DNA of 8,814 nucleotides, from NCBI GenBank assembly GCA_919902965.1, contig CAKKSJ010000418.1, positions 2,107 to 10,920 of the forward strand, written 5' to 3'. Positions 1 to 5,587 of the stretch are shown here, one piece after another. The notes beneath the pieces are model-generated. The model was not told the DNA's origin. It ran no database searches and was given only the letters and a program-made list of their open reading frames with translations. Position 1 is the stretch's first letter, and every line of letters starts with the position of its first letter. The translations under genes and the position numbers were made by a program. This stretch comes from Burkholderiales bacterium. GTDB lineage: Bacteria; Pseudomonadota; Gammaproteobacteria; Burkholderiales; SG8-39.

Positions 1-3000
1 TCGCCGGCGTGGATGCCTTCGGTACTGCGTGAGCTTGGCGGAACCGCGCAAGGGCTGCGCGACCGGCGGGGTGCTGGCGAGGCGGACACAGCGGACGCCG
101 GCAAGGCGCTGGTCTTGCCCGCGCCAACCCCTTCCTCGCGCTCACGCAGTCTGGTGACTACGGCAAGCGACTGGGGTGGCGTAGGCTTGCTGCAAACGCC
201 CACGGCGCGTATGAAAGACCCGGGCAATCTCACGGTCAATTTCAGCCGCATCTATCCTTATTCTCAAAGCAATATCATGGTGCAGCCACTGGACTGGCTG
301 GAGGCGGGATTTCGCTACACCAATATAAGTAATCGGCTGTACAGTGCGGACCCGAGTTTTAGTGGCGATCAAGCCCTCAAGGACAAGAGCTTCGACGCCA
401 AATTTCGCCTCTGGACCGAATCGGCCTATATGCCGCAAGTCGCGCTTGGCTTCCGCGACTTCGCCGGAACCGGGCTTTTTTCAGGCGAGTACCTGGTCGC
501 GAGCAAGCGCATCGGTCCGCTGGACTGGAGCCTCGGCATGGGCTGGGGCAACGTAGGCGCGAGAGGCAATTTGCGCAACCCGCTGAGCCGGCTTATTCCG
601 TCGTTCGATGCGCGAAAAACGGATTTTGGACAAGGCGGCAGCTTCGCTTTCGGAAGCTATTTTCACGGCCCCACCGCCTTATTCGGCGGCGCGCAATACC
701 AGACACCCTGGGCGCCACTGCTTCTGAAGCTGGAATACGACGGTAACGATTTTCAGCACGAGGGTCTGGGCAACATCTTGCGGCAAAGCTCCCCCTGGAA
801 CGTCGGCGCGGTATACCGGGCGGGACGTGTGGTGGATGTCACCCTCGGCGTAGAGCGTGGCAATACGGCCATGCTTGGCATTACCCTGCATACGCAACTC
901 GATGGGCTCTCCGTGCCCAAGCTGAACGACCCGCCGCGGGTCCCGGTGGCGCTGACCCGTCCGCAGCGGGCGCCCGACTGGTCGGTCACCAGCCGCGACA
1001 TCGCGGCGCAGACCGATTGGCATGTGCGCAGGATAGAGCAGCGCGGGCGCGAGCTCAGGGTGACGCTGGACGATGCCCAAGCCATGTACTGGCGCGAGCG
1101 TGCCGACCGGGCTGCGGCGGTGCTCAACCGCGATGCGCCGGCGAGCGTGGACCGCTTCACGCTCAGTTACCTCCAGCGCGGTGTGGACGTCGCTGAACAT
1201 GTAATCGAGCGCGACGCCTGGGTTGCCGCGCAGACGCGACAGTTGCCGCCGCGCGAGGAGCGCGCAATGCTGATAGCGCGCGCGCCCGATACTTTACCGC
1301 AGGGAAATGCTCTTTATGATAACGCGCGGCCGCGGTTCGAAACCAGCCTGGGACCGAACTACCAGCAGACGCTGGGCGGACCGGACTCCTTCCTGCTGTT
1401 TCAGATAGGGGCGGTGGGCAACGCCAAGCTGCGGCTGCGCGGCGACACCTGGCTGCAGGGAACCGTGCAGGTTGGACTGTACGACAACTACGACAAATTC
1501 AAAGTAACCGGCCCCAGCAATTTGCCTCGCGTACGCACCTATCTGCGCGAATACGTGACGACCTCGCAGATGACGATTCCGAATCTGCAGGCGACGCATG
1601 TCGGCAGGCTGTCCGACAATCAGTACTACAGCGTGTACGCAGGCTATTTAGAGCCCTACTTCGGGGGCATAGGCACGGAGTGGCTGTACCGGCCGTTCGC
1701 CAGCCGCGTCGCTTTGGGCGTGGACGCAAACCTGGTGAAACAGCGCAGCTTCGAACAGGACCTGAGCTTCGACAATGCCGGCGATCAGACCGGCTATCGG
1801 GTCGCCACCGGCCATGCGACTCTGTACTGGGATACCGGCTGGAACGGCGTGCAGGCGAACTTGAGTGTCGGTCGTTACCTGGCGAAGGATATGGGGGTGA
1901 CGGTCGACCTGTCGCGGGTGTTCGACAATGGGGTCAAGTTCGGCGCATTTTTCTCCAAAACCGATGTATCGGCAGAGCAATTCGGCGAGGGCAGCTTCGA
2001 CAAGGGTGTGTACCTCAGTGTCCCGTTCGACGCCTTTCTCACCCGCTCGAGCACCGGCACCGCAACGGCCGTGTGGAAGCCGCTCACGCGCGACGGCGGT
2101 GCCAAACTCTCTCGCTTTGTCCCGTTATACGACATCACCCGCGCGCGCGACGATCGCGCCCTGCGCTTCAAAGCGGCGCCGCCGCGGAACGACGAGTCGA
2201 TTCCGGCTGATCGGCGCGATAGCTGGAGCCCGCCGCCCCAGGGGCCTGAGCCCTACACGCGGGTCGTCCCTCAGCCTGAGACAAAGCAGTGGACAGCCGA
2301 TGCTCAAGGCTACGAACAGCGGCTGGTCGATGCCCTCTATCGGCAGCAGTTTCGCAACATCCGGGTTGCGTACGATGCGACTCATCGACTCACGCTCACG
2401 CTCGCCAACGAGAGTCTGCACCCCACCAGCCGCGCGGTCGGACGCGCCGCCCGCACGGCGCTGCATCTGGGGCCGCTGGACATGCGCGAGATCCGGGTCA
2501 TGTTTGCGCAAGGCGCCGACCCTGCAGTGACCTACGACTTCGCCGACCTGAAGCGGCTACAGCGCTATTTCGATGGCGAGATCAGCGCCGCCCAGCTCGC
2601 GGATTCGGTCGCGGTCGACTACCGGGAACCGTCGGCACGCGTAGCCGATCCGCTCGCGCGCCTGGACGATGTGGAGACCAGGGTGGATGCGCCGCGTCTG
2701 GCCGACGTGCTGCAGCCGCTTACCCGTCCGGTCCGGCGCGTCGCGAGCGATTTCGCCAGCGCGGGGCGCACCGCCGCCGATATGGACTGGCTGCGCATGG
2801 GCGCCATCGGTGGAGGGCTGGTTTTGGCCAGCAGCGCGCTGGACCGGCGCGCCGACCAGTTCGCGCAGGATCATGGCCAGAATCGCTATGTGAAGGTGGG
2901 GAACAGCTTCGGCAACGCGCTCCCCTGGCTCGCAATCGCCGGGGCCGGGGTGGCTGCCCTGGACGGCAGCGATCCAGTGCGCTCCCGCACCGGCTACGCG

Positions 3001-3402
3001 GCGCTGGAGGCGGGCGGTACCGCATTTCTGGCGGTCACCGGGCTGAAAACCGTGTTTGGCCGTGCACGCCCAGGGAATGGGCTCGGCAACCATGCCTTCA
3101 AGCCCCTTTCCACGGCCTCTGGCTACGATTCGCTGCCATCCGGGCATACGATCATCGCCTGGGCGGTCGCGACGCCTTTTGCGGAGGAATACGACGCGCC
3201 CTGGCTCTATGGCCTAGCCGCGGTCACCAACCTCGCCCGCGTCGGCAGCCGCAACCATTGGTTGTCCGACACCGTTGCAGGCAGCGCGCTCGGCTACGCC
3301 ATCGGCCGGGTTTTCTGGGAATCCTTGCGCACGCCGCAGAAAGGCGCCCCGCATGTGCTGATTCATCCCGCCGGGGTCAATCTGGCCTGGATGTTTAATT
3401 AG
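1..3402 (+). CDS. YjbH-family exopolysaccharide outer-membrane protein fused to a C-terminal PAP2 phosphatase (5'-partial)
   Basis: The reading frame is open to base 1. Residue numbers here count from the first in-window ATG at 13, which is probably not the true start: no signal peptide follows it, and an export signal is expected for this family. Residues ~52-300 are a beta-rich, aromatic-rich segment opening with GGVGLLQTPTARM, typical of YjbH N-termini. Residues ~335-420 look like a soluble periplasmic domain. Residues ~440-720 are a second beta-rich barrel-like segment, and ~765-880 a second soluble domain, so the YjbH part reads as barrel/soluble twice over. Residues ~925-1115 are a PAP2 domain: K1012-x6-R1019-P1020, P1042-S-G-H1045, and R1076-x5-H1082-x3-D1086, with hydrophobic stretches at 929-943, 970-983 and 1001-1011. 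YjbH proteins belong to exopolysaccharide secretion loci and usually have about 700 residues and no phosphatase. By family the phosphatase substrate would be a lipid (pyro)phosphate; the actual substrate is unknown. The family assignment is firm; the joint function is inferred. Confidence 0.88.
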   Translation, partial: SPAWMPSVLRELGGTAQGLRDRRGAGEADTADAGKALVLPAPTPSSRSRSLVTTASDWGGVGLLQTPTARMKDPGNLTVNFSRIYPYSQSNIMVQPLDWLEAGFRYTNISNRLYSADPSFSGDQALKDKSFDAKFRLWTESAYMPQVALGFRDFAGTGLFSGEYLVASKRIGPLDWSLGMGWGNVGARGNLRNPLSRLIPSFDARKTDFGQGGSFAFGSYFHGPTALFGGAQYQTPWAPLLLKLEYDGNDFQHEGLGNILRQSSPWNVGAVYRAGRVVDVTLGVERGNTAMLGITLHTQLDGLSVPKLNDPPRVPVALTRPQRAPDWSVTSRDIAAQTDWHVRRIEQRGRELRVTLDDAQAMYWRERADRAAAVLNRDAPASVDRFTLSYLQRGVDVAEHVIERDAWVAAQTRQLPPREERAMLIARAPDTLPQGNALYDNARPRFETSLGPNYQQTLGGPDSFLLFQIGAVGNAKLRLRGDTWLQGTVQVGLYDNYDKFKVTGPSNLPRVRTYLREYVTTSQMTIPNLQATHVGRLSDNQYYSVYAGYLEPYFGGIGTEWLYRPFASRVALGVDANLVKQRSFEQDLSFDNAGDQTGYRVATGHATLYWDTGWNGVQANLSVGRYLAKDMGVTVDLSRVFDNGVKFGAFFSKTDVSAEQFGEGSFDKGVYLSVPFDAFLTRSSTGTATAVWKPLTRDGGAKLSRFVPLYDITRARDDRALRFKAAPPRNDESIPADRRDSWSPPPQGPEPYTRVVPQPETKQWTADAQGYEQRLVDALYRQQFRNIRVAYDATHRLTLTLANESLHPTSRAVGRAARTALHLGPLDMREIRVMFAQGADPAVTYDFADLKRLQRYFDGEISAAQLADSVAVDYREPSARVADPLARLDDVETRVDAPRLADVLQPLTRPVRRVASDFASAGRTAADMDWLRMGAIGGGLVLASSALDRRADQFAQDHGQNRYVKVGNSFGNALPWLAIAGAGVAALDGSDPVRSRTGYAALEAGGTAFLAVTGLKTVFGRARPGNGLGNHAFKPLSTASGYDSLPSGHTIIAWAVATPFAEEYDAPWLYGLAAVTNLARVGSRNHWLSDTVAGSALGYAIGRVFWESLRTPQKGAPHVLIHPAGVNLAWMFN

Positions 3403-3408
3403 GTGTTC

Positions 3409-3454
3409 GTTGGAGGCCCGCCCCCGGGCCGATCGGTGTCTGATCGGTCACCGG
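3409..3454 (+). repeat. Extragenic palindromic repeat, copy 1 (left part only)
   Basis: The copy begins GTTGGAGG seven bases after the stop codon of the YjbH-PAP2 gene. It contains GGCCCG/CGGGCC, which can form a six-base-pair stem with a CCCC loop, followed by the palindrome CCGATCGG, and ends at CACCGG. The same left arm recurs at 7342 and 8686. The right arm present in copy 2 (GGGGCGAGG...CCTCCAAC) is missing here; sequence identity to the other copies stops at CACCGG, and promoter sequence follows. The stem may also serve as a weak transcription end, but no T-tract follows it. Confidence 0.8.
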
Positions 3455-3467
3455 CTAAAGCTATAAT
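3440..3467 (+). promoter_or_regulatory. Candidate sigma70-type promoter for the MORN/SRPBCC pair
   Basis: A perfect TATAAT lies at 3462-3467. A weak -35 candidate, CTGATC at 3440-3445 (TGA core matches TTGACA), sits 16 bases upstream, inside repeat copy 1. Transcription would begin near 3474, leaving a short leader before the TTG start at 3498. The -10 match is strong and the -35 poor, so an activator may be needed or the promoter may be weak. Confidence 0.55.
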
Positions 3468-3478
3468 GCCAGGGCATT
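3465..3478. promoter_or_regulatory. Perfect inverted repeat overlapping the -10 and start region
   Basis: AATGCC, then AG, then GGCATT forms a perfect six-base inverted repeat. It covers the last bases of the TATAAT and the predicted transcription start. The position suits a repressor operator, but the arms are short and no known regulator is assigned. Confidence 0.3.
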
Positions 3479-3487
3479 CAAATACGC

Positions 3488-3491
3488 GGAG
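3488..3491 (+). promoter_or_regulatory. Shine-Dalgarno GGAG supporting the TTG start at 3498
   Basis: GGAG ends six bases before TTG. The alternative in-frame ATG at 3552 has no comparable site and would remove the basic n-region (R7, K14, R15) of the signal peptide, so the TTG start is preferred. Confidence 0.6.
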
Positions 3492-3497
3492 CGTGAC

Positions 3498-4244
3498 TTG
3501 ATTCCATTCACAGGCAGAGCCGGCCACGTCGGCGGCAAACGCTCGACGCTGATGCTTGCGCTGTTATCTGGTCTGGTCGCGGTGGCGCTGTTCCCGCTCG
3601 GCGTGGGCGCGCAGGCGGCGTGCCGCGTGCTCGATCCCGAGCTCGCCGGAATCTACCAGGGTGGATGCAAGGACGGGCTGGCCGAGGGCTATGGCGAGGC
3701 CAAGGGCAAGGCCGAATACCGGGGCGAATTTCACGCTGGCCGCAAGCACGGCAGGGGCGTCAAGACCTGGCCATCGGGCGATCGCTATGACGGCGAATTC
3801 GTCGAGGACCGCAGGGAAGGCAGCGGCAAGTACACATGGAGCGCGCGCGGCTCCGCAGCGGGCGAGCGCTACAGCGGCGCCTATCTGAACGACCGGCGCC
3901 ACGGCTATGGCGTGTACGAATGGCCTTCGGGCGATCGCTATGCGGGAGAGTGGGCGAATGATGCGATCACCGGCATGCCGACGCGGGCCATGATCGCGCG
4001 CGCGCGGGCGAAAACGGAAACCCTCGCGGCGGTCGCAAAGCCCGGCGTCAAAGTCTGCCGCGCGCTGCTGGTCGGCATCGCGGTGCGCGACTGGATTCGC
4101 GGCGAGGTAAGGGCGGTGGACGCGGAGCGCATCGAAGTGCGCATCGACGACCCGGGACAGCAGCCGCATGTGATCGACGGCCGGCCGCTGGCCAAGGGGA
4201 TGCGCTTCTGGTCCGAGGCGACGGAATGGAAACCGTGTCTGTGA
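3498..4244 (+). CDS. Secreted MORN-repeat protein
   Basis: This is a 248-residue protein read from a TTG start. Residues 1-40 form a signal peptide: a basic n-region with K14-R15, a hydrophobic core at 18-36, and a probable cleavage site after AQA (residue 40). C42 follows, but the preceding residues do not make a lipobox, so a soluble periplasmic or exported protein is more likely than a lipoprotein. Residues ~53-155 are MORN repeats. Clear units begin at Y74 (YRGEFHAGRKHGRG), Y97 (YDGEF) and Y125 (YSGAYLNDRRHGYG), with a degenerate unit at 53-73 and a last partial one at 148-155 (YAGEW). Two repeats share the phrase TWPSGDRY/EWPSGDRY. Residues ~184-248 are a separate small beta-rich C-terminal domain that I do not recognise. 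C42, C57, C186 and C247 could form disulfides in the periplasm. MORN repeats commonly bind lipids or proteins; the specific role here is unknown. The next gene starts 35 bases downstream, so the two are probably cotranscribed. Confidence 0.85.
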   Translation: MIPFTGRAGHVGGKRSTLMLALLSGLVAVALFPLGVGAQAACRVLDPELAGIYQGGCKDGLAEGYGEAKGKAEYRGEFHAGRKHGRGVKTWPSGDRYDGEFVEDRREGSGKYTWSARGSAAGERYSGAYLNDRRHGYGVYEWPSGDRYAGEWANDAITGMPTRAMIARARAKTETLAAVAKPGVKVCRALLVGIAVRDWIRGEVRAVDAERIEVRIDDPGQQPHVIDGRPLAKGMRFWSEATEWKPCL

Positions 4245-4265
4245 AGGGCAACTCGCCTGGTCTGT

Positions 4266-4270
4266 AAGGA
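4266..4270 (+). promoter_or_regulatory. Shine-Dalgarno AAGGA supporting the TTG start at 4280
   Basis: AAGGA ends nine bases before TTG at 4280. The alternative in-frame ATG at 4322 falls within the signal-peptide core and would leave no n-region, so the TTG is favoured. Confidence 0.55.
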
Positions 4271-4279
4271 CACCTGACT

Positions 4280-4861
4280 TTGAGCGGTCCTCGCGAGTCA
4301 TACCTTGCGCTTTTCGCGGCAATGTTCCTTTGCTTGTTTGCGCTTCGGGCTGGCGCGGAATCTATCGACGCCATTGACGTAAGCGTGCGCATGCAAGGCG
4401 AGGAGGTGTTCGTCGACGTGCGCTTTCACGTTCCGGTCACGCCGCAGGAAGCCTGGGCGGTGATGACGGACTACGATCACGCGACCGAATTCATTTCCAA
4501 GCTGGAAAAAAGCGTGATCCTGTCGCGCACAGAGGCAATGCTGCTGGTGTCGCAGAAGGGCGCCATGGGCTTCGGTCCGTTTTCCGTGCCGATCGAAACG
4601 GTGACGGAAGTGCTTTTGACGCCCTACGAGAAACTGCAGGGCCGCATGATCAGCGGCAACATGAAGAAAAACCAGTCCACGACCCGGTTGATCGCAGACG
4701 CGCGCGGCACCCGAGTCGTGTATCACCTGGAGTCGATTCCCGATGTCTGGATACCGCCGCTGATCGGCCGCGCCATAGTCGAATTCGAAACGCGCGCGCG
4801 CTTTCGCCAGTTGGTGGATGAAATTCTGCGAAGAAAAGCGCTGTCGGAAGCGAAGCGCTGA
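4280..4861 (+). CDS. Secreted SRPBCC (START/polyketide-cyclase-like) family protein
   Basis: This is a 193-residue protein read from a TTG start. Residues 1-26 form a signal peptide with R5, a hydrophobic core at 8-22, and cleavage after AGA, placing the mature protein in the periplasm. Residues ~40-185 match the SRPBCC/polyketide-cyclase-2 pattern. A beta strand leads into VPVTPQEAWAVMTDYDHATEF (from V51), the usual first-helix signature of the fold. Alternating beta strands follow, and a long C-terminal helix (~163-187) normally closes the hydrophobic pocket. Proteins of this fold bind lipids, quinones or other hydrophobic ligands; most are cytoplasmic, so the signal peptide is a useful clue that this one works in the envelope. 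It probably shares a transcript with the MORN gene 35 bases upstream. The ligand cannot be told from sequence. Confidence 0.85.
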   Translation: MSGPRESYLALFAAMFLCLFALRAGAESIDAIDVSVRMQGEEVFVDVRFHVPVTPQEAWAVMTDYDHATEFISKLEKSVILSRTEAMLLVSQKGAMGFGPFSVPIETVTEVLLTPYEKLQGRMISGNMKKNQSTTRLIADARGTRVVYHLESIPDVWIPPLIGRAIVEFETRARFRQLVDEILRRKALSEAKR

Positions 4862-4867
4862 AGACTA

Positions 4868-4900
4868 GGAAGATAATCTACGAGTTGGCGATGATCTTCC
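4868..4900. repeat. Inverted repeat GGAAGAT...ATCTTCC downstream of the SRPBCC gene
   Basis: Perfect seven-base arms at 4868-4874 and 4894-4900 are separated by 19 bases. The right arm overlaps the first bases of the neighbouring GC-rich hairpin, so the two structures would exclude each other in RNA. Its function is unknown; it may be chance. Confidence 0.35.
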
Positions 4901-4929
4901 CCCCCTCCCCGCCAGCGGGGAGAGGGGGG
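4899..4929. terminator. GC-rich hairpin, possible transcription end without a T-tract
   Basis: A C-run with one T (4899-4910) followed by GC pairs with GCGGGGAG...GGGGGG (4915-4929) through a tight turn centred on 4913-4914. A4923 is the only bulge. The hairpin sits 37 bases after the SRPBCC stop, but TAAG follows instead of a T-run. It could be an imperfect terminator, an mRNA-stabilising end, or one copy of a CCCTCCCC/GGGGAGAG-type dispersed palindrome, which is common in high-GC proteobacteria. Confidence 0.45.
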
Positions 4930-4941
4930 TAAGTCGCATGG

Positions 4942-4968
4942 CTGAAAGGTGTACCAATCGGGCATAAT
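4942..4968 (+). promoter_or_regulatory. Candidate promoter for the DgkA-family gene
   Basis: CATAAT at 4963-4968 matches the -10 consensus at five of six positions. CTGAAA at 4942-4947 is a weak -35 with a short 15-base spacer. The gene starts at 5007. No clear Shine-Dalgarno precedes that ATG; the bases before it are pyrimidine-rich. Confidence 0.35.
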
Positions 4969-5006
4969 CCTGCCATCACTATCGAACCCAAACCAGCCTC
5001 CTGCCG

Positions 5007-5384
5007 ATGACCAATCCCTACCTAAGCGCCCGTCTGCGCAGTTTCGGCCACGCTTTTCGTGGCCTGAAGGTATTGCTGCAGACGCAAGCCAACGCCAGGA
5101 TTCACGCCGTGGCTACGGTTCTGGTCCTTGCCGCAGGCTTGATGTTCGGGATTTCGCTGCTCGAGTGGGCGCTGATCGTCCTGGCTATCCTGTGCGTATG
5201 GGTCGCGGAGGCGATAAACACTGCGATCGAGTTTCTGGTCGATCTGGCCTCGCCCGAGGCCCATCCCTTGGCCGGCAAGGCCAAGGACGCCGCTGCCGGT
5301 GCGGTTCTGGTCGCGGCGATCGGAGCGGCGCTCATCGGCGGCTTGGTGTTCGGTCCGCATATTCTGAGAATGCTGCATAGCTAG
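5007..5384 (+). CDS. dgkA: Diacylglycerol kinase / undecaprenol kinase family membrane protein
   Basis: This 125-residue integral inner-membrane protein is the usual length for the family. It has an amphipathic N-terminal helix and three membrane segments at about 35-51, 53-72 and 97-118. The catalytic region is intact: E68-x2-N71-TAI-E75-x3-D79, then HPLAGKAKD with K93-D94. These correspond, one position shifted, to E69, N72, E76, D80, K94 and D95 of the E. coli enzyme. In the first helix the sequence is TQANARIH, so Q27 stands where E. coli has metal-binding E28. The NARIH phrase and the LASPEAHPLAG loop resemble the broader group that includes undecaprenol kinases more than E. coli DgkA. 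The enzyme would phosphorylate a membrane lipid alcohol with ATP; whether that is diacylglycerol or undecaprenol is open. It appears to have its own promoter, and 203 bases separate it from phaC. Confidence 0.87.
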   Translation: MTNPYLSARLRSFGHAFRGLKVLLQTQANARIHAVATVLVLAAGLMFGISLLEWALIVLAILCVWVAEAINTAIEFLVDLASPEAHPLAGKAKDAAAGAVLVAAIGAALIGGLVFGPHILRMLHS

Positions 5385-5475
5385 GATTGAGCGTTGCGGC
5401 ATGGCGTTACAACATGCTGAGAAATCAGTAAAAACTGTCGTTCCTAGGCCTCTGGCCGGGGAATCTGCTTTTGCC

Positions 5476-5504
5476 TTGACAGTCTGATTGGTGCAGTGCA
5501 AAAT
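5476..5504 (+). promoter_or_regulatory. Candidate phaC promoter
   Basis: A perfect TTGACA lies at 5476-5481. With a 17-base spacer the -10 is CAAAAT (5499-5504), four of six matches. Transcription would start near 5511 and give an untranslated leader of about 77 bases. The layout, a consensus -35 with a poor -10, would suit sigma70 transcription of the PHA genes. The rest of the 5385-5587 gap shows no gene. Confidence 0.5.
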
Positions 5505-5563
5505 CCCCGCTTTAGCCAGTCTTTCTTGGGCTCGCCCTGCTTGGGCGTGCTCATCTTGGTGCA
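5488..5563 (+). promoter_or_regulatory. Direct repeats TTGGTGCA flanking the phaC transcription start
   Basis: The octamer TTGGTGCA occurs at 5488-5495, inside the promoter spacer, and again at 5556-5563 in the leader just before the ribosome-binding region. The first is extended to GTGCAGTGCA. PHA regulators of the PhaR family are known to bind TGC/GCA-containing sites near pha and phasin promoters. The match to such an operator is suggestive only, and no phaR gene is in the window. Confidence 0.3.
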
Positions 5564-5587
5564 CCGCTTTCGGAGATCCGCACGCCC

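Noticed and set aside
2289..3398. A 369-residue + strand frame inside the PAP2 end of the first gene
   Set aside because: It is an arginine/alanine-rich shadow of the real frame, which carries the PAP2 motifs. It is not evidence of a frameshift, because the main frame is intact to its stop.
3498..3620. The MORN protein as a lipoprotein through C42
   Set aside because: The residues before C42 are QAA, which lacks the usual leucine at -3, and a good signal peptidase I site (AQA) lies just before.
3564..4322. A 252-residue - strand frame opposite the MORN gene
   Set aside because: The overlapping + strand gene has a signal peptide, MORN repeats and a ribosome-binding site; the antisense frame has none of these.
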